Positions 8,865-18,054 are shown, numbered from the stretch's first letter. The stretch is DNA of 64,000 nt from Burkholderia pyrrocinia (GCF_022809715.1 NZ_CP094460.1:2232001-2296000), one strand, 5' to 3'. Notes: generated by a model not told the origin, from the sequence alone. Made by a program: numbers and translations.

Positions 8865-10248
8865 CAATAGTCTCTTTACGTCCACGATCGAAGAAGCTGA
8901 TGCTCAGTCGCTAGAAATCGTCAAGTCGCGTGCCCTGATCACGGTTTGCATTGGCTTCTTTATGGTCAGCTTGGATGCCACTGTCGTCAATGTTGCGTTG
9001 AACAGCCTGCGCCTCAGCTTGCACGTTGGTTTGAGCGGATTGCAGTGGACGGTGGACTCTTACACGCTGGCGTTTGCAGCTCTGTTGCTAAGCGCTGGAG
9101 CGCTTGGCGATATCTTCGGGCCGAAGAAGGTATTCAATGTCGGTCTGATTGTTTTCTCGTTGGCATCTGCCTTGTGCGGGCTGTCGACAAGTCTGGGTGC
9201 ACTGCTTGCGTCACGCGTTCTCCAAGGCGTTGGGGCCGCGCTGCTTGTCGCGACGTCGCTGTCGCTTCTTCAGAAAATATTTGTTGAGCCGGCTGACCGC
9301 GCGCGTGCGTTCGGAGTTTGGGGTGGGGTCGGTGGCGTGGCAGTGGCCGCCGGTCCGGTGCTCGGTGGTTTCCTCATCTCGACGTTTGGATGGCCCTCCG
9401 TATTTCTGGTCAACGTGCCTTTCGGCATCTTGGGCGTAATCCTCTCGGCGCGCTATTTGCCGAAGATGCCGGGGGAGGCTCGCCGGATCAACTTTGGGGC
9501 ACAGGTGCTTTCCGCCGTCGCACTGGGTGCACTCGCGTTTCTATTCATTTCCGCCGGCGCACATGGATGGTCGAGCCGCGATGTGCAGATCGCGGTGGCC
9601 GCGTTCGCAATCGCGACATGCCTGTTCCTTGGGATTGAACGATTCTCTGCCAACCCGATGTTGCCGCGCGGGATCTTCCGGTCGCGAATCTTTTCGGCGG
9701 CGACGACTGTGGGGATGATCATCAATTTCGGGTTCTACGGACAGCTGTTTGTACTGAGCCTGTATTTTCAGCAGATCTGCAAATATTCGACGATGGAAAC
9801 GGGCTTGGCCCTTCTGCCCCAGGCGATTGTTTGCTCACTTACCGCCTTTTATTGCGGACGAGTCACGGCTCGAACCGGGCCAGGTTTTCCGATGAAAGTC
9901 GGCCTGCTCGCCGGTGCGCTCGGCCTCTTCGGATTGACCTTCGCAAACGGAAATAGCTCATACGTTTCCGTTCTGATACCGATGCTCGCGGTTGGTTTCG
10001 GCATGTCGTTTACTGCGCCGGCGACTGTTGCTGCGGGCATGTCGGCGGCTCCGGCCGGACAGGCCGGTATCGTATCTGGCGTGATCAACGCAGCCCGTCA
10101 GAGCGGTAGTGTGATGGGAATCGCTGTCCTTGGCGGTCTGATTGGATTGAGCTCGAATTTCGAATATGGCATGCATCTGGCGTTCTGGGTTGCATCTGTT
10201 CTGTTTGCTGGCGCATTGTTGGTTACCGCTTTGCGAATTCGTAAGTAA
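8857..10248 (+). CDS. MFS transporter, DHA2/EmrB-type exporter
   Basis: This 463-residue polytopic membrane protein has the DHA2-family start (MVSLDATVVNVALNSL) and motif A as GALGDIFGPKKVF. The motif-C region reads AAGPVLGGFL. About 13-14 hydrophobic segments are visible. TTG at 8857 is the preferred start: GGAGGAGG lies 5 bp upstream, and it gives the same 8-bp overlap seen between the neighbouring genes. ATG 8842 is the alternative. In such a cluster it probably exports the product or gives self-protection (inference). Confidence 0.85.
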   Translation: MSDNSLFTSTIEEADAQSLEIVKSRALITVCIGFFMVSLDATVVNVALNSLRLSLHVGLSGLQWTVDSYTLAFAALLLSAGALGDIFGPKKVFNVGLIVFSLASALCGLSTSLGALLASRVLQGVGAALLVATSLSLLQKIFVEPADRARAFGVWGGVGGVAVAAGPVLGGFLISTFGWPSVFLVNVPFGILGVILSARYLPKMPGEARRINFGAQVLSAVALGALAFLFISAGAHGWSSRDVQIAVAAFAIATCLFLGIERFSANPMLPRGIFRSRIFSAATTVGMIINFGFYGQLFVLSLYFQQICKYSTMETGLALLPQAIVCSLTAFYCGRVTARTGPGFPMKVGLLAGALGLFGLTFANGNSSYVSVLIPMLAVGFGMSFTAPATVAAGMSAAPAGQAGIVSGVINAARQSGSVMGIAVLGGLIGLSSNFEYGMHLAFWVASVLFAGALLVTALRIRK

Positions 10249-10288
10249 ATTTAACTAATTGTCCATTTTTTGGATGAGGTTGATTGAT

Positions 10289-11956
10289 ATGAATAGCATT
10301 ACTAATGAATGGATGAAGTACTGGGAGAGTCGGAAGGACGCGTTTTCTTCCGAATGTCTCGCAGAGTTGCAGCGATTCGAGACGGCCGCCAGCGACCCTC
10401 AAGGCACCCAACAAGACGTGCTTCGAGACGTGATCTCCGTCAGTAAGGATTCTCTGCATTGGCAAGAGTGCGGATACTCAGGCGTGTCGGGAGTCGATGA
10501 CTATCGCAGCACGTTGCCGATCATGCGCTACGACGATTTCGTCCCCCTTATCGATCGCGAGATTCGTACAAAAGGTGGAGTGCTGACCTGCAGCCCGGTG
10601 ATGCGATGGCTCAAAACAAGCGGGACGACTGGTACGCCGAAGCGAGTGCCCTATACGCTGCATTGGGTATTGAACTACCGGATACCGGCAATGAAAGCGA
10701 TGTGGGGAACCTACAGTCGGCTCCACCCGGAGCTTTTGTCCAATCCCTATGCGACGCTCGATACGCAGACCGTTCGCGAGAATGCGCAGGACTACATCCA
10801 TGGTGTTCCGTTCCAGGCGGTCAGCAATCGTCATCCACGGATGAATAGCATGGATTGGAATCCGCCGTGGTATGAAGCGCCTTGGTTTTGCGAGAACGCT
10901 CCGGTTTCCTTCGAAGACAAGATGTATTGCAGGGTTCGGCACCTCGTGGGAAAGGACCTATATTTCATCAACGCCATTAATCCGAGCACGTTGCTTTCGC
11001 TTCGAGACCACATCGGCGCCAGTAAGGAGAAGCTGGTTGCCGATGTCAGAAATGGGACGATCGATGGACAGCCATTGTGCAACGCGGATCCGCACGAGGC
11101 CGATCGGCTCGAGAAGGTTCTTGCGAACCCAGGCTTCACGTTGAAGGATATTTGGCCGACTTTGGGTTTGTATGCATGCTGGCTGTCGGCATCCGCTGGC
11201 TTGTATCAACAAGCACTGGAAGAAATCTTTCCGGGCGTCGCGCGGCTGCCGTTCATGAGCTGCGGAACGGAAGGGGTGGTTACGATTCCGGTCAGCGAAG
11301 ACGCATATAGCCAGCCGCTCGCGATCAATCAGGCGTTTTTTGAGTTTGTGGAAGACGACGTGCCCTTGGGAGAACTGGTAGAGCGTGGGGAGAAACCACG
11401 GACGCTACTGGCCCACCAACTGACGGCGGGAAAGAACTATCACGTGATCATGTCTCAGGCCAACGGGCTCTATCGTCTTTGGACTGGAGATATCTACCAC
11501 GTAGATCGCGTGGTGGATGGCACGCCGTGGATCCACTTCTTGCATCGCGACGGCGTATTTCATTCGTTTACCGGTGAAAAGCTGACCGAACATCAAGTCA
11601 CCGCCGCATTGAGACGAGGCTTTGCGGCGGCGGACAGGCAGATTGGTCTTTATCTGTGCGGCCCACGTTGGGGGCAGCCGCCGAGCTATGTCGTCGTGGC
11701 CGAGGCCCGCGGCGCCGATGTCACGCTTGGCGCGACCCTCTCGCGGCATGTCGAAAGTGCCTTACAAGACATCAGCATCGAATACGAATCCAAGCGCGTG
11801 TCGAATCGCTTGGGGCCAATCGAGGTCCATGTGGTTCCGGAAAACGGCATCCAGGCGTTTGTCGAGAGAAAGCGCCAGAAAGGAAACGCGAACCAATACA
11901 AGTACAAACCGTTCCAGAAAGATACGGAATTTCTCGGCGAACTGTCAGGCCAGTAA
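10289..11956 (+). CDS. GH3-family acyl-adenylating ligase
   Basis: This 555-residue protein matches the length of GH3 enzymes, which activate a carboxylate as acyl-AMP and usually join it to an amine such as an amino acid. The nucleotide-binding motif TSGTTGTPKRVPYT is near residue 110. A second block with FMSCGTEGVVTIPV (about 325-340) and YRLWTGDIYHV (about 395) corresponds to the family's later ATP-binding loops. ATG 10289 has GAGG 9 bp upstream; ATGs at 10259 and 10274 lack this. It may form an amide or activate an acid for reduction or condensation. GH3 proteins are known mostly from plants and scattered bacterial clusters. Confidence 0.8.
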   Translation: MNSITNEWMKYWESRKDAFSSECLAELQRFETAASDPQGTQQDVLRDVISVSKDSLHWQECGYSGVSGVDDYRSTLPIMRYDDFVPLIDREIRTKGGVLTCSPVMRWLKTSGTTGTPKRVPYTLHWVLNYRIPAMKAMWGTYSRLHPELLSNPYATLDTQTVRENAQDYIHGVPFQAVSNRHPRMNSMDWNPPWYEAPWFCENAPVSFEDKMYCRVRHLVGKDLYFINAINPSTLLSLRDHIGASKEKLVADVRNGTIDGQPLCNADPHEADRLEKVLANPGFTLKDIWPTLGLYACWLSASAGLYQQALEEIFPGVARLPFMSCGTEGVVTIPVSEDAYSQPLAINQAFFEFVEDDVPLGELVERGEKPRTLLAHQLTAGKNYHVIMSQANGLYRLWTGDIYHVDRVVDGTPWIHFLHRDGVFHSFTGEKLTEHQVTAALRRGFAAADRQIGLYLCGPRWGQPPSYVVVAEARGADVTLGATLSRHVESALQDISIEYESKRVSNRLGPIEVHVVPENGIQAFVERKRQKGNANQYKYKPFQKDTEFLGELSGQ

Positions 11957-11977
11957 CTACTACCGGAACATCAGATC

Positions 11978-12856
11978 ATGCTCGAATTGAAGACACATCC
12001 CTCCAATGTGCGGAGGGAAATCAGGAAGATTCGTCGCGGCCCGACGGAGCTCGCCATGCACGCGTGGCTGCCCGAAAACCCCAAGGCAGCAGTGTTCTAC
12101 TTTCATGGGTTGCAGAGCCATGCTGGCTGGCTGTGGGAGGCCGGGCGCCAGTTTGCAAACAACGACGTGTCGGTATTCGTTCTGGACAGGCGCGGGAGCG
12201 GGATAAGCGATGGAGATCGAGGCGACATTCCGCCGGCGGAAGTGGTCGTAGCCGACTATGTTGCTGCCCTGAAATGGGTTCGTGAATTCGTCGGCGACGA
12301 TACACCTCTTTGCTTGTTTGGCCACTGTCTCGGCGGGTCGTTCATGGCGGCCGTGATGCATCACCCGTCATTCGACGTCCCGTACGATGCGGCCATATTT
12401 TGTTCCACTTGGCTTGGAAAGTTGCATGCAAGCTTGCCCAAAAGCGAACTGGAGAAGATTGCGGCAGAAAGCAGCGATGAAATGTGGGATGCAGGGTTGC
12501 GTTCTTCGGATTTCACCGACTCCCGACAATATCAAGCATTCATCGACGAGGATGATCTCGCGATCAGGGAGATCACCAAGAGATCGAGACGATCGCTGAT
12601 TGAGATTGAGCGACTGTACGTTGACGCTCAGGGGGATTTGCCTTCGGTTCCGATGGCGTATGTGTCTGGAACATCCGATCCGATTATCGACCTCGAAAGC
12701 GCCCACAACGCCTTCTTCAGGATGACGCAATCTCGCGGGTCGGTTCTGAAGTTGCCGACCCACAAGCACTATCTTTTCTACACCGAGGTCAGGCGTGAGC
12801 TGATTGACTGGGCGTCAGCGTTCGTTCTGCTTCAGGCTCGAGAAGTCTATGCATGA
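11978..12856 (+). CDS. Alpha/beta hydrolase (S33/lysophospholipase-like) with Cys nucleophile
   Basis: The 292-residue protein has the oxyanion segment YFHGLQSHAGW (41-51) and the DRRGSGISDGDRG loop (70-82). Its nucleophile elbow is GHCLGG (115-120), so Cys117 stands where Ser is usual. The acid is probably D234 (GTSDPII) and the base H264 (THKHYLFY). A Cys in this elbow is known from dienelactone hydrolase, but the rest of the protein follows the serine aminopeptidase S33 pattern. Its stop overlaps the enolase start by 8 bp. It could be a hydrolase, thioesterase-like acyltransferase or lyase. Confidence 0.8.
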   Translation: MLELKTHPSNVRREIRKIRRGPTELAMHAWLPENPKAAVFYFHGLQSHAGWLWEAGRQFANNDVSVFVLDRRGSGISDGDRGDIPPAEVVVADYVAALKWVREFVGDDTPLCLFGHCLGGSFMAAVMHHPSFDVPYDAAIFCSTWLGKLHASLPKSELEKIAAESSDEMWDAGLRSSDFTDSRQYQAFIDEDDLAIREITKRSRRSLIEIERLYVDAQGDLPSVPMAYVSGTSDPIIDLESAHNAFFRMTQSRGSVLKLPTHKHYLFYTEVRRELIDWASAFVLLQAREVYA

Positions 12857-14027
12857 TGTCCGCGTCTATCACGTGCAGCAGCCCATGCGGGTTGGGTTCG
12901 GCCATCCTGCAGCCATGCGCACGACGTCCGAAAGCGTGGTGCTGGAACTGGATCTCTCGGGTTGCGTGGGTCTTGGCGAATGCGCGCCGCGAAGTTACGT
13001 CACGGGCGAGACGTGCGTGACTGTTTGTGATGCGTTGAGGAGTCTTCCGCTGGCCCGCATCGTCGACGAATTGCTGAGCGAGTCGCCGAATGACGTTCTC
13101 TATCGCATCAAACGACTGGGTATTGAGGTCGCCTTCGATTTCACAGCAGCCAATAACGTTGTATGCATCGTGGAGCTTGCGATCCTTGACTGGATCGGCA
13201 AGCGGACCCGGGTTTCATTGGATGCGATGTTGCGTAATGGTGCTTCTTTGGCCGAGAGCAGCGCGCCAATCAAGATATCGCAGGTCCTTGATCAGAATCT
13301 GACAGTCGAGGATTTCTTGCGGGAGCGAGGTCCGTTTCATTTTGTCAAGATCAAGGCTCATCGTGATAGAGCGAAAGATCTCGAGACCGTGACAAAGATC
13401 AGAAGGGCCATCGGGGACGACACACCGATCGTCATCGACGCCAATATGAGCTGGAGTCTTGTCGAGGCTGTCGAGCACGTGAGAAAGCTTCGTGAAGCCG
13501 GACTGACGATGGTTGAAGAGCCGTTCGCGAAGAGATCCTGGACCGAATTGCATGAGCTGCGTGTTCAGACGGGGATCTCGATCATGCTCGATGAGTCGAT
13601 CTCAACGTTAGATGATCTGCGGCGCGCGATAGGTAGCGACAGTTGTGATGCGGTGAATGTGCGCGTGTCGAAATGCGGAGGGGTACTCCGGTCGATCGAA
13701 ATGATCGAGCTCGCCAAGAACTTCGGTATCCAGTTTCAGATCGGTGTGCAGGTCGCCGAATGCGGGCCGCTGATCCAGGCCGGAAGATTGCTCGCTTCCC
13801 TGCACCGAGATGCAATTGCGGTGGAGGGAGGGCAAGCCGATCGCTTCTTCGACAGCATGATCGTTTCTCCTGAGCTGAGCTTTGACAGGGCAAGAAGCAT
13901 GGTTCCGCCACCAGTCGGATTCGGGTTGGGACTATCGACTTCGACGGAGATTTCCAAGTATCTGGCTTTCGGTTACAGCCGAGCAGCCGATGAGTGGGCC
14001 GCGACATCCCACTATACCGAGGTTTGA
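12849..14027 (+). CDS. Enolase-superfamily enzyme, muconate-lactonizing / OSB-synthase-like
   Basis: The 392-residue protein has the full MLE-subgroup active site. The KIK pair is K167/K169, the metal ligands are D197 (VIDAN), E223 (MVEEP) and D248 (LDES), and the opposite Lys is K275 (RVSKCGG). Members abstract the alpha-proton of a carboxylate; they include muconate cycloisomerase, dipeptide epimerase and o-succinylbenzoate synthase. ATG 12849 overlaps the hydrolase stop by 8 bp. Sequence alone does not choose between epimerase, cycloisomerase and dehydratase. A ThDP gene follows after 8 bp. Confidence 0.87.
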   Translation: MHDVRVYHVQQPMRVGFGHPAAMRTTSESVVLELDLSGCVGLGECAPRSYVTGETCVTVCDALRSLPLARIVDELLSESPNDVLYRIKRLGIEVAFDFTAANNVVCIVELAILDWIGKRTRVSLDAMLRNGASLAESSAPIKISQVLDQNLTVEDFLRERGPFHFVKIKAHRDRAKDLETVTKIRRAIGDDTPIVIDANMSWSLVEAVEHVRKLREAGLTMVEEPFAKRSWTELHELRVQTGISIMLDESISTLDDLRRAIGSDSCDAVNVRVSKCGGVLRSIEMIELAKNFGIQFQIGVQVAECGPLIQAGRLLASLHRDAIAVEGGQADRFFDSMIVSPELSFDRARSMVPPPVGFGLGLSTSTEISKYLAFGYSRAADEWAATSHYTEV

Positions 14028-14035
14028 CATTCGAT

Positions 14036-15772
14036 ATGAAACGCTATTTTTCCGATCTGATCGTAGACTTTCTCAAACAACAAGAAATCGAGTACGTCGC
14101 CTTCAATCCCGGTGCCTCCTTCCGGGGAATCCACGACTCATTGGTGCATCGAGAGGATTCGCCCGAGATCCTTATGGCATGTCATGAGGAGATTGCGGTA
14201 GCCATGGCACACGGCTATTACAAGGCTTGCAATCGACATATGGCAGTGTTCCTGCATGCGAACGTTGGGCTTCTGCACGGGTCAATGGCGATCTTTAATG
14301 CATGGTGCGACCGGGTGCCACTGTTACTGATTGGTGGTAACGGGCCGATTGATGCCGCAAAGCGGCGACCTTGGATTGACTGGATCCATACGTCACAAAA
14401 CATTGAGTCCGCCGTGAAGGATTTCGTCAAATGGTGCGATCAACCAACCAGTCAGAGGGCAACAGTCGAGTCGCTTTATCGAGCCTTCAAGTTGATGAAC
14501 ACGGAGATGCACGCCCCGTGCTACGTGGCTATCGACTTTGACGTTCAGGAACAAGAAGTCGAGAGTGCGGCGCAACTGCTGCCGCCGTCCGCGACCACCC
14601 CTAGCAGGCTGCCGGCAGCCGATGCATCCTTCATCGAGAATCTGACAGAAAAGCTGCTGTCGGCGCGCATGCCGGTTCTGATCGTTGATTTCAGTGGGCG
14701 AGATCCGGCAACCGTCGCACCGCTCATCTCGTTGGCGGAACAGGTCGGGATGGCGGTGATCGATCGTGGTAATCGATTCAATTTTCCCAATGTTCACCCG
14801 TTGAATGTGTCCAACGCACCACCGGACATGCTCAAGGAGGCCGATCTGGTGTTGGCGATCGAAGTCCAGGACCTTGCCGGTGCTTTGGGGGAATTTCTTC
14901 CCGTAACCGACGGTATGCCTGCTATTGAGGATGTCACCGTGGTTACGTTGAGCACGAGCGACACGTTGCCAAGCAAATGGGCTGCCGACTATCAGCAGTT
15001 TGTTCCGGTTAGCCTGGGTGCGATCGCCGACACTCGCACAACCGTTGAAGCATTGGAACGCGCCGTAGCTGATACCGCCGACAGACACGCTCGTCCTGAA
15101 CGGGAAGAGAGAGTTCGCGCATTGACGGTACATCATGAGCGTGCGCGGAGGGAATGGGACACCGGCGCACGGCAACTTCGCGCCGAAGACAACGAGATCC
15201 ATGTCGCGACGGCAGTGCGAGAAGTATTCCAGGTGGTGAAAGACAGAGACTGGATACTCGCGAATACGGGGAGTCTCACCATCGATGGCTGGGTCAAGAA
15301 GCTATGGGATATTGAACGACCGGGTTCCTATCTCGGCCTGAACGGTGGTGCCGGATTGGGGTACGGGCTGGGCGCATCCATCGGGGCGGCAATCGCGCAT
15401 CGTAGCGATGATGTCCTATGCATCGACCTGCAGGCGGATGGTGATTTTCTTTATACACCCAGCGCACTCTGGACATTGAGTTCGTACGACGTTCCGTTGC
15501 TAGTTATCGTTATGAACAACAGGTTGTACCTGAATTCAACGCAGCATGCTGAACGTATCGCGAAGGCCCGGAATCGCGTTGAGGACCTGTCACACGTTGC
15601 GACGAGTTTCTTCGAGACACCGGTCGATTTCGTCAAGATCGCCGAAGGGTTCGGAATCAAGTCGTTTCCTCGCATCGATCGAGCAAGCGAAATCGAGCAA
15701 ATTGTCGGTGAGGCTGCACATTACGTTGTGACTCAGCGCAAGCCTGCACTAGTCGAAATCCTGATGAAGTAA
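14036..15772 (+). CDS. Thiamine-diphosphate-dependent enzyme, acetolactate synthase/decarboxylase fold
   Basis: The 578-residue protein has the three-domain ThDP layout. The N-terminal pyrimidine domain has the cofactor-activating Glu (ACHEEIAVAMAHGYY, E51). A central domain follows, and the C-terminal pyrophosphate domain has the Mg/ThDP motif (ADGDFLY near residue 467, closing with VIVMNNRLY). Relatives decarboxylate 2-oxo acids or join the activated aldehyde to a second substrate. ATG 14036 gives the normal family start (SDLIVDFL); an earlier ATG at 13994 lies inside the enolase gene. The substrate is unknown. With enolase, hydrolase and adenylating partners the set echoes MenD/MenC/MenH/MenE in layout only. 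Confidence 0.85.
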   Translation: MKRYFSDLIVDFLKQQEIEYVAFNPGASFRGIHDSLVHREDSPEILMACHEEIAVAMAHGYYKACNRHMAVFLHANVGLLHGSMAIFNAWCDRVPLLLIGGNGPIDAAKRRPWIDWIHTSQNIESAVKDFVKWCDQPTSQRATVESLYRAFKLMNTEMHAPCYVAIDFDVQEQEVESAAQLLPPSATTPSRLPAADASFIENLTEKLLSARMPVLIVDFSGRDPATVAPLISLAEQVGMAVIDRGNRFNFPNVHPLNVSNAPPDMLKEADLVLAIEVQDLAGALGEFLPVTDGMPAIEDVTVVTLSTSDTLPSKWAADYQQFVPVSLGAIADTRTTVEALERAVADTADRHARPEREERVRALTVHHERARREWDTGARQLRAEDNEIHVATAVREVFQVVKDRDWILANTGSLTIDGWVKKLWDIERPGSYLGLNGGAGLGYGLGASIGAAIAHRSDDVLCIDLQADGDFLYTPSALWTLSSYDVPLLVIVMNNRLYLNSTQHAERIAKARNRVEDLSHVATSFFETPVDFVKIAEGFGIKSFPRIDRASEIEQIVGEAAHYVVTQRKPALVEILMK

Positions 15773-15820
15773 GCCCAGTGGCTGAAATCGAAAAATCACC
15801 GTCCAAAAAAGGGCTATGAA

Positions 15821-16702
15821 ATGACTATCAAGTTTATGGAAGGCGTACTCCGCGGAGAGCGTTTTGTGGGATTTGTCGAGTCAGGCGTGACACTGCCGAA
15901 CGAGATCTATCGAATCTCGCTGGCAAAACTGTGCGAAGCGACTGGCGGCACGACTGATGGGGCCGTTGCGAAAGAGTATCTGTTGAAAAGCGTGTCGTCG
16001 GTGAAATTTTCGGATCAAGACATGATCGACTTTTCGCCGTTGCCGCCGCTCTTCCCCGACGCGGCAGGGGACGCGGTGGCCAGCGGATTCATGCAGACCC
16101 ACAACGTCAAGATCGAATCCGCGCGCGACGACCATGGTGAGATTGTGTTGCCAAATTGGTTTGTCAAGGGGCTGGGATCATCCGTGAAACTGTCCGGTCA
16201 ACCACTGCGCGCACCCAAGCAGGCTCTGGCACTGTGCGAAGAAGCTGAGGTCGTCCTCGTCTACCGCAGCAACGCAGATGGGCGGCCGGAATACTGTGGT
16301 TACACATTCGGGAACGACCTGACGGATATCGGCCGCTTCAAACGGAATCCGGGCCATCTCGCATATGCAAAGCTATGTGATGCTGCTGTTTCCAGCTGGT
16401 TCCATATCGCCCCACCACCGCAAAGCGTGCAGGGTGAAGTTTCGATCGAGCGCGACGGTACGGTCGCTTGGAACGGAAATTTCAAGACGGGACTGAATGC
16501 TCTCGGCTACCGCTTGGCGGATATGGTCGATCATTTGTTTTCCTACTCGACGCTGAGCCACCCGGGGCGAATTCATTATGTGTTCATTGGTGCCGATCGG
16601 AGCAGCTTTCATGCTGGCTTCAGCATAAAGGAAGGCGATCGAATCGTTCTGAACTTTGCCAGTCACGACGTAGTTATTTCGAATCAGATTCAGTTCGCCT
16701 AG
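15821..16702 (+). CDS. Fumarylacetoacetate hydrolase (FAH)-fold protein
   Basis: This 293-residue protein resembles AraD1-type members of the FAH superfamily. Likely metal ligands are E141/E143 (CEEAEVVLVY) and D166 (GYTFGNDLTD). A candidate catalytic Lys is K184 in the AYAKLCD block, which matches the family's QAKxYD segment. Family members cleave C-C bonds of 1,3-diketo acids, decarboxylate or dehydrate. It is 48 bp after the ThDP gene and ends the main operon; a hairpin follows. A late tailoring step is likely, with unknown substrate. Confidence 0.75.
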   Translation: MTIKFMEGVLRGERFVGFVESGVTLPNEIYRISLAKLCEATGGTTDGAVAKEYLLKSVSSVKFSDQDMIDFSPLPPLFPDAAGDAVASGFMQTHNVKIESARDDHGEIVLPNWFVKGLGSSVKLSGQPLRAPKQALALCEEAEVVLVYRSNADGRPEYCGYTFGNDLTDIGRFKRNPGHLAYAKLCDAAVSSWFHIAPPPQSVQGEVSIERDGTVAWNGNFKTGLNALGYRLADMVDHLFSYSTLSHPGRIHYVFIGADRSSFHAGFSIKEGDRIVLNFASHDVVISNQIQFA

Positions 16703-16730
16703 TTGCCATCGAGGCGGCCGTATGGCATAG

Positions 16731-16765
16731 AAGCCGGGCAGAGTTTCGACCGGCTTTCGTCTGGT
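16731..16765 (+). terminator. Rho-independent-type hairpin after the FAH gene
   Basis: AAGCCGG (16731-16737) pairs with CCGGCTT (16750-16756) across a 12-nt loop, and a T-rich tract follows. It sits 28 bp after the stop of the FAH gene and separates it from the oxidase gene. Confidence 0.55.
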
Positions 16766-16826
16766 TGTTTTCGGTAACAGGCGATCGAGCTACTGCCAGC
16801 GACGCTCGCATTTGTTTCTCCGTTGA

Positions 16827-16856
16827 TTGACAGGCGCACGCTTGTTGAACTATTCG
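16827..16856 (+). promoter_or_regulatory. Candidate sigma-70 promoter of the diiron oxidase gene
   Basis: A perfect TTGACA (16827-16832) is followed after 18 bp by TATTCG (16851-16856), a weak -10. It lies about 65 bp before the ATG and after the hairpin, so the last gene may be transcribed separately. Confidence 0.45.
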
Positions 16857-16920
16857 GCCTCCTTGATTTTCGTTGCATCGTGCGACGTAGCGCTTTTTTC
16901 ACAAGTAGAAAGGAAGCAAC

Positions 16921-18048
16921 ATGCTCGAAGAGCAATACATCAGGAATGCTTTCCCTGACATAGCGGCCGTGCCGGTACCTCTGCTGACCTCACTGTCGCT
17001 CCCGCTGGACCAGGCGGTATCGGGATTGCTCGACAATATGCTGCTCGAGGAGCAAGCGGAATTGCACCCGGAATGGGAGGAAGTCTTCCTGCAGCGTGTG
17101 CGCGATACGCTCGAGCGTGCGTTTATTGAGCGCGACACGGATGCTGCAAATGCAGTTCATCGAACGTTGTTCCTGCTGTATGAACTACACGTCGTCGACG
17201 GCACGTCGCCACGTGCCGCCAATCAGTTCAATCCATCGCTGACGCGTGTGCGTCGGTGTATCGAGCGGGCGTGGCTCGACAATGAAATGCGTCGCGTCGG
17301 TGATGAATGCCCGGCACATCTTGACGGCTCAGCACTTACGCAGAGGCTCAAGCGCTTGTGGGCGCAACATCCGGTCGCGTCGCATCCGTTGTTCGATTTT
17401 CTGGAAAGGAGCGCGTCGCTCGAGCAGATCGTCGCATTCTTCAAGAGTGACAGTGCGTTGAATATTCGCTTTTTCGATCTGCTGGTGTATTCAATGATCG
17501 GATCGCGTGAAGGAGTGCGCCGCGAGTTGGCGCAGAATTTCTGGGACGAATCGGGACGCGGCGACGCCGCGCGCAGCCATGTGACTCTATTCCGGAGCTT
17601 GCTCAGCACGGTCGGAGTGAGTAGCGCGTCCGACGACCATGCCAGCGAACTTGGGTGGCAAGGATTGGCGGGTTACAACCTGTTCATGCTGTCGAGCGTG
17701 AATCGGCAGCATTACTTCAAGCTGCTGGGCATCATGGCAATGACCGAATTGCTTGACCCGTCACAGTACGAAAAGTTGGCGCGCGGGTGCCGGCGTGTCG
17801 GGCTAGGTCGTGGCGCTGAGCTTGACTACTACGACGAGCACGTGACGATTGACGTGATTCATGGGGAAGGATGGCTGTCGAACGTCATTGTTCCAATCGT
17901 CGACGAAACGCCGACCGTGGCGAAGGACATCCTGGTGGGCGCGTCGCTGAGAATGGCAACCTGCAATGACTATTACGATGCGCTGCTGGCCCGGTTGATC
18001 GAAATGGGGCAACAACAGGAGGGCGAGCAGGCTTCGATGGCTGCCTGA
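16921..18048 (+). CDS. Haem-oxygenase-like diiron oxidase (iron-containing redox enzyme family)
   Basis: The 375-residue protein fits the Haem_oxygenas_2 / HDO group, whose members (for example SznF, UndA, BesC) oxidise small molecules with a non-haem diiron centre. The ligand pattern is visible. E210 is followed ten residues later by H220 (DESGRGDAARSH). The core-3 motif H-x3-D-x2-H is present as HVTIDVIH (H307, D311, H314). D186 is the likely remaining carboxylate. An AGAAAGGAAG ribosome site precedes the ATG. It has its own candidate promoter and faces the TetR gene, 6 bp from that gene's stop. N-oxygenation or C-C cleavage are the usual reactions; substrate unknown. Confidence 0.8.
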   Translation: MLEEQYIRNAFPDIAAVPVPLLTSLSLPLDQAVSGLLDNMLLEEQAELHPEWEEVFLQRVRDTLERAFIERDTDAANAVHRTLFLLYELHVVDGTSPRAANQFNPSLTRVRRCIERAWLDNEMRRVGDECPAHLDGSALTQRLKRLWAQHPVASHPLFDFLERSASLEQIVAFFKSDSALNIRFFDLLVYSMIGSREGVRRELAQNFWDESGRGDAARSHVTLFRSLLSTVGVSSASDDHASELGWQGLAGYNLFMLSSVNRQHYFKLLGIMAMTELLDPSQYEKLARGCRRVGLGRGAELDYYDEHVTIDVIHGEGWLSNVIVPIVDETPTVAKDILVGASLRMATCNDYYDALLARLIEMGQQQEGEQASMAA

Positions 18049-18054
18049 TACGTG

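Noticed and set aside
10289..15772. Menaquinone or futalosine biosynthesis cluster
   Set aside because: Only the fold types match; there is no MenF, MenB or MenA, and Burkholderia normally uses ubiquinone.
14036..15772. Phosphonate pathway (phosphonopyruvate decarboxylase)
   Set aside because: No PEP mutase or other phosphonate gene lies in the cluster.
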